A stretch of DNA of 64,000 bases from Lindgomyces ingoldianus (taxonomy: Eukaryota > Ascomycota > Dothideomycetes > Pleosporales > Lindgomycetaceae): NCBI RefSeq assembly GCF_010093535.1, contig NW_022985192.1, forward strand, positions 603,369-667,368, written 5' to 3'. Below the pieces are notes generated by a model. It made no database searches, was not told where the DNA came from, and saw only the letters and a program-made list of their open reading frames with translations. Every line of letters starts with the position of its first letter. Within the stretch, counting starts at the first letter, position 1. Below are positions 45,014-56,756 of this stretch, in pieces. A program made the translations under genes and the position numbers.

Positions 45014-47182
45014 ATGCCTCCCCGCTCGCCCAGCGACTCTGCGAAAGCCACGATTGCACGTCGTGCTGGCTCGCTCCACCGATCCTCATCCACCGACAAC
45101 TATCGTGAGTCCGCGCTGGGTGTCTTCGTGCTCCTCCTTGGGCTCCGCATCGCGAACGCTTTGACGCTACGCACCTTCTTCCAGCCCGATGAGTACTTCC
45201 AATCCCTTGAGCCAGCATGGCAGCTTGCCTTTGGTCAGGACAGTAAGGCCTGGATTACATGGGTACATTTTTCCCTCCTGCACGTATCGTCTATCCCTTT
45301 ATTTCGCGTCCTCAATCCTCGGCTCAAGTCTCATGATATCTGCAGGAGTGGAGAACCCAATTGCGGACATCGCTGCATCCAGCACTATTTGCGGGTGTTT
45401 ATCAGGTGGCGGCAAAACTGACACATCTCTGTGGCTTCGGTCTGCTCATTGAGGCCGAGTTTTTCATTGCTGCACCAAAGGTTGCGCAAGCTCTATTTGC
45501 AGCGCTGCTTGACTTTTACACGTGGAAGCTCGCAGAAGCCGTATACGGCAGAGGAAGTCGCACTGCATTCACCGCTGTAGGTATCCGTGCCGCTATTCCC
45601 TTCCTACTACTTCGCATAGTCTGCCTCAATATCTAACATTTGAGTTTGCGTCATTATAGCTTGCGTTGTCCATTTGCAGTCCGTGGCAGTGGTTCTGCTC
45701 AACCCGGACATTGTCCAATTGCCTTGAAACGACCCTCACCTCGATTGCCGTCTATTATTGGCCTTGGCACTGGCCTGATCCACCCAAGTCTGCGTCCTCG
45801 GCCGCAAGAGATAGGGAATTTCAGGATCAGGACAAGCAGATTGCGGGAAAGTACCGCCTCGGTCTATCGTCCCGGTAAGTTGTGAACATGGAAAATTATT
45901 CCTCCTTCCCAGCGACTTGACTGATCTCGGTCGGTTTTTCCCTGTAGGCTGCGTCTGTCACTGCTCCTGGCAGCTTTCGCTTGCATTCTAAGACCAACCA
46001 ATCTTCTCATCTGGTTAACCGTAACTCTTCCCACACTATGGCAAACCTCAACTCGAGAGCGGTACAAATTGGTCCGCGAAATTTTATTTTGCGGGTAAGT
46101 GTGTTCTAGGCAGCCGTAGGCAAGAGGTTTTCTGCAACAACCAATCGCCGCAGACTAACTCTGTCAGATCTGCTGTGTTCGTGTGCTCACTTCTCTCCGA
46201 TAAACTTTACTACCAGGTCTGGACCCTCCCACCACTCCGGTTCCTCTATTTCAACATTGCCCAATCACTCGCCGTATTCTATGGCAGGAATCGCGCGGAC
46301 TACTATCTGACTGAAGGGCTACCCCTTCTATTAACTACCGCGCTACCCTTTGCTATCGTAGGATTTTGGCAAGCACTGCGAGGGCAATCCACGCGAGCGT
46401 TAAAATCGCCAATTAAGGACGCCGTTCCCTGCAGGATCCCAGGACGCCTTGCATGGATGGTCATCACCATGACCTTGTCTCTGAGCATGATTTCCCACAA
46501 GGAAGTCCGCTTTCTGTACCCTGTTCTCCCTTTCCTTCACATTCTATCCGCGCGGCCGCTGTGCTCTTTCTTCTCGCCTCTCACACCATCCCGCCAGGCG
46601 ATCCTCACATTAGCCTTACTCATTAACGTGCTCATTGCCGGGTATACGTCTCAAGTACATCAACGCGGGGTAATTGACGTCCTGTCTTACCTTCGATATA
46701 AACATGAAGCGCGCGATGATGCTAGGAATACAGCCACAACTGTGGGCTTTCTCATGCCCTGTCACAGCACGCCGTGGCGAAGCCACCTTGTCCATCCCCG
46801 CATCGACGCGTGGGCCTTGTCGTGCGAACCCCCACTCGATATCCCCTTGAGTCAGAGAGCCCAATATCTCGATGAGGCAGATCAGTTCTACATCAAACCG
46901 GGTCCGGCTAAGTGGTTAGATGAACACATGAAGGATTTGCAGAGCATCAGTAGCAGTGGGTCGAGAACTGGGAGACATTGGGCAGTGTTGGATCCTGCAT
47001 TGAAGCAGGAGGGGAAGAGAGCTTGGCCACAGAATTTGGTTTTCTTTGAGCAGTTGGAGCCGATTTTGAAGGAGGTTTTAGCGGAGACGAGGTACAAGGA
47101 ATGCTGGAGAGGATTCAACACGCATTTTCATGATGATTCGAGAAGGAAAGGCGATGTTATTGTTTGGTGCTTGGACGGGTGA
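45014..47182 (+). CDS. GPI10: GPI mannosyltransferase 3 (PIG-B/Gpi10, GT22)
   Basis: Five exons (45014..45262, 45346..45576, 45660..45874, 45948..46094, 46168..47182) give 618 residues, all junctions in frame. The lumenal signature near the N terminus is [16 protein letters not shown], with the D-E pair needed by dolichol-phosphate-mannose-dependent enzymes. W-E-W-R-T-Q-L-R is rebuilt exactly across the first splice. Later come [31 protein letters not shown] and the GT22 motif [13 protein letters not shown]. About ten hydrophobic segments are present. The enzyme adds the third mannose of the GPI anchor in the ER lumen, using dolichol-phosphate-mannose. The closest alternative, ALG9/ALG12, is less likely given the N-terminal signature. 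Confidence 0.93.
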
Positions 47183-47461
47183 TGAGGTCGAGCAAATGGG
47201 GTGAAGGGATTGCTGCCTCCATATCGGTAGGAGATTATCAGCCGTCGAGCCAAGTCTTCACTCTGAATGACCTCAGGCAATATTAGCTTTTAAGTCTAGA
47301 TTTATTCTCCGTGCCGTCGGAAACCAGCACAAAAGCCGTGAGTGAATCGCCGCCTCTGGCACCTTCCGCCTCAAATGTTCAAATACAAAGTTTGCAAGAC
47401 TAGCTCCATTTCTACGATTAAGCAAATGCTAATCATAAACCGAATGGTCAATGCTTCATGT

Positions 47462-48733
47462 TCATAATATGACCTTTGAGGCAACACTCAACAACCATGC
47501 TGCATCCTGCCATCCTCCGCCCTCTTCGTTAAGCGCTTGTGCATTTACAACCTCTCCCTCCACTTTAGCCTCAGTCGACTCTTTCGTTTCTTGAGTCTTT
47601 GCAGCCGAAGCTGCAATAATAGCTTCCCGCTCCAACTTCTTCCTCCTAGCTTCGACCTCTTTCCGCAACTTGCGTTCCTCTCTGGTCATATTCTCTGGGT
47701 TTTCGGGATCGTCTTCGTCGTGTTCCTCATCGCTAGAGTCCTCGCCGTCTTCATCGACGCTAAAAAGCGTCCAACCGATTAACCTGTCCATCCACCCTCC
47801 GAGGCCAAATCCCCTCTCTCTCGCTAGCCTGGCAATTTCTTCCTCATCGCCATCACTTTCCCCATCATCTACGAAATCAGGTTCAATGAAGGCCTCATCG
47901 GTGAGCATGCCTTCGTCCATCTCAAGGCTACCCCTTGGGTTAGGAGATTTGCTAGTGGACATGATCAAATCAACCCGGCTTCCCACCCTCGAACCTCTCC
48001 TACTATTTCTAGCGCTGGCTACCCTGCTACCCATTCGACTGCCTATCCGACTGCCCACCCTGGAATGACGAGGTGTAATAGGGCTGTACTCATCGTCCGC
48101 CAAGTGCTCGCCCGATAGTAATGCCATGTGGTGTCCATCATGGGACGGATGCACTTCGTACTCGTCGCTTTGTTGCACGAGACTTGTCGAGCTCTCTCTT
48201 CGGACAAGCCAACTCTGTCCCTTCGACTCTCTCATCTCGTCTGCAATCACCAAGCCCGCACGATGAAGCCATTCCTCACTGGCCTCACTGGTATGGTGTC
48301 GAACGAGCGGCATACGCAATGGCGTCGGCGACGTGCCCTTTCGCCTATGATGTCTAGCATGCGGTTGCTGGTCTACAAAGCTCACACTAGGAAGTAGAGC
48401 ATTGGTGCTCTTCGCCTTCGGTATATCCCCTGGGTGGCGGACAGGCGCGTCTGGGTTGACGAAGTAGCCGTCGTAGGCGTAGGCATCGCCACGGGAGCGG
48501 CGACGGCCATTGCGGGAGTTGCTGCGGCTTTGGCTGAGACTAAGAATACCAGGCGTGGAGGGAGCGGACTTGAGCTGGATGTAGGAGGTGTGCGGGATGG
48601 TGGCCTGCACTTCGGATGGTGAAGGCGGCGAGGAGGCGTCGAGGGATTTGGTGCTGAGCGGGGCGAGGGAGAGATTGTGCAGGTTTGGATAGGACCGACG
48701 AGAGGGGCGAGATGAAGAGGGTGGAGGATCCAT
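47462..48733 (-). CDS. DUF3984-like conserved fungal protein
   Basis: One frame of 423 residues starting MDPPPSSSRPSRRSYPNLHN. It is polar and mostly disordered. A central block contains tandem SR repeats (HSRVGSRIGSRMGSRV, then SRRGSRVGSRVD) and a conserved-looking segment EEEIARLARERGFGLGGW followed by MDRLIGWTLFSVDED. An acidic run and a Lys/Arg coiled-coil (REERKLRKEVEARRKKLERE) follow. This order is what I recall for the ascomycete family DUF3984, whose function is unknown. It is convergent with GPI10 (279 bp). The RxxS-type repeats are plausible kinase sites. Confidence 0.72.
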   Translation of the reverse strand: MDPPPSSSRPSRRSYPNLHNLSLAPLSTKSLDASSPPSPSEVQATIPHTSYIQLKSAPSTPGILSLSQSRSNSRNGRRRSRGDAYAYDGYFVNPDAPVRHPGDIPKAKSTNALLPSVSFVDQQPHARHHRRKGTSPTPLRMPLVRHHTSEASEEWLHRAGLVIADEMRESKGQSWLVRRESSTSLVQQSDEYEVHPSHDGHHMALLSGEHLADDEYSPITPRHSRVGSRIGSRMGSRVASARNSRRGSRVGSRVDLIMSTSKSPNPRGSLEMDEGMLTDEAFIEPDFVDDGESDGDEEEIARLARERGFGLGGWMDRLIGWTLFSVDEDGEDSSDEEHDEDDPENPENMTREERKLRKEVEARRKKLEREAIIAASAAKTQETKESTEAKVEGEVVNAQALNEEGGGWQDAAWLLSVASKVIL

Positions 48734-49954
48734 TGCACTGTCGCCGAGAACCTTGCTCCTGTCTTTTGGTGGGAGGGGAGTAGAAGAGAAGGGTGTAAGA
48801 ATTCACACGGTGAGGTGACGAAGTGAACGTCCCTCGGCCTAAACTTTCAGATGATGGTGTGCATGGACATTCTAGCCAAGGCTCGCTAATCCAGATCCAG
48901 CATTAGCCGAAGATCGTTGAAAACGGTTTTCACGTGAATCGACGGAGGGGTCCGCCTCGACCGCTCTCACCGAAATAATGGGGTGATGCCGCGGCATTGC
49001 TGTGGCTTCGCACTTTTCATTTTCAAGGGATATTTATTTTCGAAGAAAAAGGGTAGGACCAAGGTGGTGTGTCTTGTGCACATTCGAAGGCGGAATCTCG
49101 CGTTGCCACACGAATCCATGCGGCAGCTCTGCACAATAGCCAATAAAGGAGCGATGTTGTGACGTAGTCGACCCTGAATCTGTGCTGCAGGGACGCGAAG
49201 CCGGCACGGAAAAATGCTTCGGGGGCCTTCACTCTTGCGGACTGTCTCCCACAATCCACTAATCAACCACCCCACGTATGCGAACATTGCGACCAGCAAG
49301 TCTTTCCTAGTCACATCCTCTGAGCCTCACGTAACCGTTCCCGACCAAGACCCTCGCTTCCACTAATACATGTCAAGCTTCCAGCTCACGGTGCGACTTT
49401 CACCACACGCGTCGTTTCTGCCTCTCTGACGACCCTCGCGCACCCTCTATCCTTGTCCAGCATGAATCTCACCAAAACCCAAACCCGCATCTTCTCGCAA
49501 TGCGTGCTTTAAGCAAGCGGTGACCGCGAAGTAAGCTTTCCATGTTCTTTTTTCAGCGACGGCCCGTCGCTCAGTGGTTTTTGGTTTCCCCGGCTCGTAC
49601 ATGATTTTAAGTCACAATGCAAATCTTATGTCTTCTGCCTCCTGACTTGAGAACCAGGCTCTGCTCCGCCTATCGGCTCACCCTCAGCCTTCTCACCCAC
49701 TTCGCGCCTCTCCACCACTTCCCGTACAAGCCGGCCTTCATCGCTATACCCATCCTTACGCTTCCTTCCGCAGCCGAAGCTCGCAATCCAGCCGTTGACC
49801 TCTCGGGGAAAGACACACGCTTGCGACTATTTTGTCCTCGTCAGACATAAGCTTCGGCACTGGAACCTCCATCAAGACTAGGGGCTACGGGTTCTCAGAG
49901 AGGCCATCGAATACCCTCGACAGTCAAGCCCCTCGAGCCGTTGTCGCTTCTAAA
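48734..49954. other. 1.2 kb divergent upstream region
   Basis: Separates the DUF3984-like gene (minus) and the Siw14-like gene (plus). A TCACGTGA palindrome lies at 48930. A frame at 49832 begins with TTG rather than ATG and is treated as leader of the Siw14-like gene. Confidence 0.45.
48930..48937. promoter_or_regulatory. TCACGTGA palindrome
   Basis: Second copy in the window of the bHLH-type 8-bp palindrome, about 200 bp upstream of the DUF3984-like start codon. Binding is inferred from sequence only. Confidence 0.35.
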
Positions 49955-51124
49955 ATGTCCAGGACAGACGGCTTTCCTGAGCCTGCTGAGAGCAATCCAC
50001 AACCTCGGGGAAATATTCTGGCTGAGAGCGTCAATACCATCATCCGTGTTCTCGGGCTGTCCTCTGGCGCTGTCTTTTCGCAGCATGCCGCCCAGAAAGA
50101 GCATGAAGATGTTCCATCTGATGTTGTCAAAGTACCTGAAGGTTTGCTCCATTTTTTTTGTAATTCGCGTTTGCTATGCAATTCCTCATTCTACCACGTA
50201 CAAATCTCAAGCGTAGATCTACTTCTGTTCTACGCAACTACCACTTCATTTTCTAATCTATAATCTCAATCCAGGCTAGCTAATCAAGAATTATAGATAA
50301 AGGGGTCGCAATCCCCAAGGTCGAAGGCCTTTCAGCTCCAGTCCCGATCCGAAACTTTGCCAGCAAGTGCCCCGACCGACTACGCCCGCTGCTTCCCCCA
50401 GCCAACTTTGGCGCTGTGGTCCCCGGAAGCATCTTCCGTAGCAGTTATCCTCAGCCAGAAAATTTGGAGTTCTTGAAAACTCTCAAGTTAAAGACTGTCC
50501 TGTATGGCTCACATCTTAGTTCCCCTCCCCGCTAGAAAAACTGCTCACTTCTCTTTAGGACGCTTGTCCCGGAGCCGATTCCTACCGACAATCTCAACTT
50601 CATGTTAGAGAATGGCATCCAGCACTTTCAAGTGCACATCCCCGCGAACAAGGGAGAGATCAGCATTCCGACTTGTCAGATGTCGAAGGCTTTGGGTATC
50701 GTCTTAGATCGCTCAAATCATCCGATTCTGATCCATTGCAATAAGGGCAAGGTGAGCCGCAACACGTTTTCGGAGAACATCCGCTCGGCAGTTGCAGTGT
50801 TCTAAGTTTCATGCAGCATCGCACAGGTTGCGTCGTCGGATGTTTCAGGAGGGTCCTGGGTCAGTCGATGCGACTCGTCGCAAGGCATCTTTGAGATCAT
50901 CCACTAATAATTTTCAAGGCGAAGAGCTCCATAATGTGTTCGACGAGTACCACACCTATGCGGACCCGAAGGCCCGCATTCTTGATGAATGCTTCATGGA
51001 GATATTCGACGAACGTACTGTCCTTTGGATGGCTCGCCGTTACAACTGGATTCTACCGAGTGCGGAATCAGACCCACCACCATCCCCAGTGCCGGCATTG
51101 GGTGTAGTCAGGCCGCGCGCTTAA
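49955..51124 (+). CDS. SIW14: Siw14/Oca-type atypical dual-specificity phosphatase
   Basis: Five exons (49955..50141, 50297..50501, 50559..50751, 50817..50859, 50919..51124) give 277 residues. The conserved region opens with NFGAVVPGSIFRSSYPQPEN and reaches the phosphatase loop HCNKGKHRTGCVV (Cys191, Arg197), rebuilt exactly across the third splice. It continues with VFDEYHTYADPKARILDE. Siw14-type enzymes remove the 5-beta phosphate of inositol pyrophosphates; related Oca proteins act in stress and caffeine response. The fourth exon is only 43 nt. The N-terminal 60 residues are polar and not part of the family core. MSRTDGFPEP is chosen as the first ATG in frame. Confidence 0.88.
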
Positions 51125-52847
51125 CGGACAGTCATTGATTCTACTCTTTGCGCTGGCACTCAAGAGTCCTGCACTATTGCGAAGATAACGACACGATGAA
51201 GGATGCAATACTTAAAATTTCTGCATGGATAAGGCGTTCAAAATATTATATACGAACTTTGCCACGGCTAGTGCAGCACCACAGGCAAGACTTGACGGCG
51301 TTTTTATCAAAGAGGACGGAATTGGTGACAGCTAGAGTCACACGGGCTCGGGGTCTTCCGACCCGGTTTCCTTGGTTGCGAGGCATGACTTTATGTTGAC
51401 TATGGGAAAGCATTGTAGGTGCCTTGTATTGATGTTTCACGCACAAATTACTGATGCTGGTACGACTAGAGGCTCTTGCTGTGAGTTTTCAATGGGAAAA
51501 TGGTTCTCGCATAGGGTTATGTTGAGTTGCTCAAAAGTGTTGCATATTAATCTTTAATACAAGTGGTGGAGGGAACGCCTGTTTCCAACTTCTCCACCCT
51601 CTTTTCTCTAGACCAAACGGTTGCGCCGAAAGGGCCACTAAGTAGATCATTCCGAATAGGTTGTCCTTGTCCTTCGCGTGACACTTCGGTCTGTGTGACA
51701 GCTTTCTCTGGTCCCTATGGCAAGGCAGACTGTGAGGCAAGGTGTGAGATTTGAGGTGAGCTTGGTGAACGAAGTGTTGAGACCCTTATTGATTCAGCAA
51801 GGGCAATAGAATTCCTTCCAGCCTCGTTGACGTTGTACTCCATATCGAGCGTAATTGTTAAGAGCCTTGGAAGACCAAGTTGTCCAGGTAGGAGCTTCAG
51901 GCAAATGGAATTTTGACAGCTTCACAACTATTCTTAGCACAAGACCGACATCGACAACCAGTACCTACAGAACACAGATAACCCCCGTAGCGGAGAAGCC
52001 CATTACATGTTCCATTATCTGCCTTGTCCGCGGGCCGTCACAATTCTGTGCACCATTCCCGTCCGGTGAAGACCTGTTTTCGGAAGTTCGCGCCACGCTC
52101 GGGTAAACCTGCTTGGCATTACAGCTGTGACAGTGATGTTGCTTCACTTTTGCCTTCTCCACTGCTACCTTCCACGGCCCCCCCTCAAGATCTGAAGATT
52201 TCGGATGACACCGAAAGAAGTCAACCTTGCGAACCTACATTCAGCCTCACCTGAGCAAACACTTGGCTCTCAACATGTTGCTCTGGGTGGATGGTGGATG
52301 ACGTAACCTTCTTTGTAGAGTGATGACATAATCATCAAAAACCCAAAGCGAGGAATGCGAAATTTACCTCAAACAGCCAATCAGATCCCACCTTGGTTCG
52401 CGATGCTCGAATTGGATGAAAGGGTGCATGATTAAGCAGTGCGGCTTGGTGCAAGTTTCATGAAAGCACAACCTCGCGTTCTTCGCTTTAGAGTGCTCTT
52501 TTCTCGGTTTGGTCGTTCTGGGAGAGTTTTTGGTATATGTATGGAGATTTTGGAGCCTTTGGATGGGCTTGAACGTGTCAGGTTTTGGAGCGCTTTGGTG
52601 CACTTTACGGGGATGTGTTTGCGAAGGGGAGATGATGAGAGGGGGAGAAGGAGATTGGGGAGAGGAGTGGCGAGTATATAAGAGATGTATGTTTTCTTTG
52701 AACTCGAAATATCAAGGTGCCCCAGGAAAAGAGAGACGAGTTTTCTAGTTAGGTTGCATATGCTTCTGCAATCTTCTCAGTCTCATTACTAAGATATCTC
52801 TATTCACTCGATCTCCAAAAGTCGTCTCAATTAAAACCCAAGAAACG
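51125..52847. other. 1.7 kb intergenic, no gene seen
   Basis: Frames at plus 51148-51399, 51855-52106 and 52024-52254 are not recognisable. The last 500 bp are the presumed promoter of the RTA1-like gene. Confidence 0.45.
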
Positions 52848-53764
52848 ATGGCATCAGATGAATCCATTTGGATGTTCTCCTGCAGCACGGCTCTTGCTAT
52901 CGTTGTCTCCATCTTCTATCTCATACCCACTCTCGTCCTCACATGGCAGACCTTCATCAAGTACCGCTCATGGTTCTTCCTCTGTGTTCTCATCGGTTCG
53001 GCACTCGAAGTTGGAGGATATATCGCAAGAGCTGTGTCGAGTAAGCAGGTCAGCTCGATCGTACGTCTACAACCCCTCCCCCTAAGAAGGCAAGCCTAAC
53101 AACCCGAAAGCCTCCCTACGCAATATCATCGACCCTTATTATCATTGCCCCCGTCTTCGTAGCCGCAGGGAACTACCTCCTCATCGGCCGCCTCATCCGC
53201 GCTGTTCTCCATCCCTCCCACCACCGCATCTTCGGCATCCCAGCCCATCTCATTACGAAAACCTTCGTCGGCTGCGACATCCTATCCTTCCTCATCCAGG
53301 CATCGGGCTCTGGTATCGCGTCTTCCGGCTCTTGGGAGGGCAACACAGCCAAGATCGGCACGAACGTCTTAATCGGAGGTCTAAGCACCCAAGTCGCGAC
53401 CTTTGTGTGGTTCCTTGCGATCGTGATGAGGTTCTGGTCGCATACGCATGCAGAAGTGAAGCCCGATGCGCCGAGGGGATGGTTCAGAGTCCTCCAGGCA
53501 ATCTGGATCTCGTCGTGCTTGATATTGGTGCGATCGATTTATCGGGTTATCGAATTCGCGCTGGGTATCAACGGATATCCATTTACGCATGAGTGGATCT
53601 TTTATGTGTTCGAGGCTCTGCCTATGTTGCCAGCTATCTCGGTATTTTGCTTTGTGCATCCGGCAAAGTATCTGGGGAGGACGGGAGGCTTAGAAGGGAA
53701 GGTCGAAGAGAGTAGAATGGAGCTTGTGGAACAAGGGTTGGTTCGGGATGGTGATAGGCACTGA
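52848..53764 (+). CDS. RTA1-like seven-transmembrane protein
   Basis: Two exons (52848..53060, 53111..53764), 50-nt intron, 288 residues. The pattern fits the fungal RTA1/RTM1 lipid-translocating family: a first segment in CSTALAIVVSIFYLIPTLV, then SALEVGGYIARAVS, PPYAISSTLIIIAPVFVAAG with YLLIGRLIRAV, the conserved FVGCDILSFLIQASGSG, RSIYRVIEFALGINGY and HEWIFYVFEALPML. Members confer resistance to 7-aminocholesterol or transport sphingoid long-chain bases at the plasma membrane; many are uncharacterised. All seven hydrophobic segments are present. Paralogues are usually many in filamentous fungi, so the exact role cannot be told. Confidence 0.9.
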
Positions 53765-54049
53765 GTATCGTGTACTCGTGCTTGAAAGACACTAAACAGA
53801 CAGCTCCCCCCTTGAAAACACGAAGTTAAACGTTAATTCATCATCAACGGTGCTACTATACATTTAAAAACTTCTAACTTGTCAATTTCTCCTCTTCAAG
53901 TCTAATCATTTCTTTCATCTCCTATCTTCTAATGTCAGAGCTGTAATAGAGGCGAGTATAAGAGTTGAATTGGCAACTTACTTTCTAATCTGGTATGTTT
54001 CCGTTCGTCCTAAAGATCCTCAAGCGAGTGAACATAATTTCTGACAAAT

Positions 54050-55515
54050 TTATTCATAGTACTCTATCTGCCTCTGGCCTAGGAACCTAATGAATGGATA
54101 CCTCGACACCTGCCTACACCATTCGACATGTGATCTTAAATTCAGCGGCACATTCTTGTATATTCCTTCAATCCATCCAAGGACCGCAGTCGGGGCATCG
54201 ACTCCTGTGAATCCGACTCTTTCGAGTATCAGGATAGGCGTTAAAATTGCCTGGATAGCAATGAAATGTGCGAGCAATATCTGAGCTACGGTGTTATTCG
54301 GGTCGATGAAGGACTGAAACTCATCGTGTGTCCATCTCGACGGGGCGTTGTACAGAAGGACAAAAGTGGTATAAGCCTCCACTGGCCTGTCGTAAGCGTG
54401 ATCCACCGTTCTGACTAATATGTCCCAGAAAGTCTTCTCCCAATCAGTCATATTAAGGAGTTCAATAGCACGAAGGGACAGTGCGGCCGAGTCAAGATCA
54501 TCTCGGTTCACCCCATTTAATTGAAATGTCGCAAGGCGGTTCTTCATTGTTTGGAGATGTCCATCTTCTCGGAATGCCTTTCTAAGTCAGTATTCATCCC
54601 TCCCGTTAAATGGGTGATAAAATTATAGATTGTAAGGACTGGTCACTGACCAAAGTGACAGAAGGAGAACCACCTACATGGAAAGCCGAATCGGCATTCA
54701 TCAATGCATCGTCTCCTGCTATCAGATTGCATCCTCTAACCATTGTCAGGAACTCGAACAGTCCATCCTGCAGATGGCTTGATTGGAATGCGAGGGCTAA
54801 TGCTGCCGCCATCCTCGCATCCCGCTCACTTCTAGTCTTTGGCGGTACCGAAAGTGCTTCATTCAAAGACTTCACCGCTAGGATTCGATGTGATATCGCC
54901 TCTTCGGCAACGCTTGCGCTCGAAACGGCATCGAGATGTGATGCAGATAAAGCAAGGATTGAATGGATAAGGTATTCATACTGGAATCATCAGTCAATTG
55001 CCTCTAATCAGGATCATGCCCACATACATTATGCGCAAAGCTTGGAATCACAGTTATCCAGATCTTGTCGGCGCCGACTGGTAAGTGCGGATACGCTGTG
55101 ATGAGAAAATGATGGAATAATCGCATATCCTTGAGAGTCTGAATGTAGCTGTCAGTCACAGTTTGAATATCACTGCCTGAGGACCGCTACTCACGAACAT
55201 TCCGGGCATCGAACGCAGATTCACCATTTCCTGAGGACTGGGAGAACTTGGGGCTCTTTGCGTGGTCTGGATAATATTCGCTGGATATTCGCATTGTAAT
55301 CCTGCCTTGATGCAGTGATTGCATTCGGGGTGTTTTTCATTGCATTTAATTCTACGTCTTTTGCAGTTGAAGCACCCCCGACGCGACTTCGTATGTCCCT
55401 TTCTAGGGATCGGTTTTCGAGGTTGCTGAGGAATGCTCTCACACCCTTCTGGAGAATCGCTTGATGTCTCGGATGTGTCCATGCTACGAACAGGCAGCAA
55501 CGAGAGAGACGACAT
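54050..55515 (-). CDS. Zn2Cys6 transcription factor with fungal-specific regulatory domain
   Basis: Four exons (55515..55195, 55138..55028, 54980..54678, 54577..54050) with introns of 56, 47 and 100 nt give 420 residues. The binuclear cluster is C48-x2-C-x6-C-x6-C-x2-C-x6-C75 (RRGCFNCKRRRIKCNE and onward), preceded by a basic arm. The C-terminal two thirds carry the helical regulatory domain typical of sterol-uptake-regulator-like (Upc2/DUF3468) factors, with EYLIHSILALSASHLDAV and SEMT-like helices. The last splice is placed at TTAGAAAG because the earlier AG breaks frame. It converges on the RTA1-like gene (285 bp). It could regulate that gene, which is inference. The start at 55482 (MDTSETSSD) is an alternative. 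Confidence 0.85.
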
Positions 55516-56756
55516 GAGTGGTGTTCAATATAGAGGGTCGGCGAGGAGCAGCCCTCATTCCTTTTGTGGCGATATTTACACGGTCCGTGATGCAGTGGCT
55601 CGAGAGCACGAAATTTGGGGGCTTAGACTTGGAGCGTGGAGACCACCACGAGGTGTGATCTTTTTGTTCGAACAGGGAACGTGAGGGACAATGCAAGCTG
55701 AGTCACAGCCCTACCCTCCCGTATTCCTGCCGGGTGGTGTCCGAAGGACGAATTGCATGCAGGCTCTCAGATTCCAGACTGCAAAAACGGGTCTCAGGTA
55801 ATTAACGCCGCTTGTCGGGTCGAAAAGAAGCTTGAAGGCGCTCACCGGTACGCCGTCTAAAATGATGGCTGCGTCGTTTCGTACGTCAACCTGCAGGTCC
55901 TGTACGCCTCGCCCTCGGAAAGGCTGACTTTGCGACTCTATTCACACCTTCGTCGGTCCAACTGTCAACCGGCCACTATCATGCCATCTTCCTGTGTGCA
56001 ACGAAATAGTGAAAAACTTGTTTTCATAGGACGCCTCCTGCTTCGGAGCAGCGGTACGTGTATGTAAGTAGTGCAACTGTCGCAGCTATTTTTGATCCTT
56101 GTGATTGGGTTTAAGCAACGCCAAGATGTGGGAGGTGTGCCACGATAGAGATAAATGGCAACGATCAACCGTTCTTCAAAGGGCGCGATGAAGTCATTGG
56201 TTGAGTCACAGCCATACAGAACGAAATGATATTTATAATGCTTCAGCTGAAAGGAAAGCATGCAGGCTCTAAATCTGTATCGTCACCTCGGGCTTGTTTC
56301 CGGGTTGCGACCGGTTGGACGGTCGCCCTAAGAACCCCTGGCATCACGCACCGTTGGGAGATTCGAGCAGGCATTGCGAGAAACGTACCTCTCTGTTTTG
56401 GCAATAGTCCAGGGGCGTAGGAAGGCCCTTTTAGCTTTTCAAGTGTATAGCGATGTGTAGACTTTGCTTCCGCTATTTATCCGTGGTTAACAACCTCTTC
56501 GCCAATCTGTTTTTAAGCTGGTTTGCTGAAATGTTACTGATCTTGGTGGTCGGGAACAATTTACCAGAAGTTTGATGGCGCTTTTGATGGCGCCTGCCAA
56601 GAATCACTTAACCTTTCTTGAGACAGATGGCTTGCAAGAGTGAAGGTTCTCCCGACTGCCGAACCTCCTCGTCCCTCTATCTCGCACGTGCTCCCGCCTC
56701 TGCTGCTATACTTGGCACTGATACGAGGTCAATAACACCTCCACGCACCTTTAACC
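55516..56756. other. 1.2 kb divergent intergenic region
   Basis: Between the Zn2Cys6 factor (minus) and the alpha/beta-barrel gene (plus). No further feature is supported. Confidence 0.45.

Noticed and set aside
49832..49954. Forty-one extra N-terminal residues for the Siw14-like protein
   Set aside because: This extension starts with TTG; the first in-frame ATG is at 49955.
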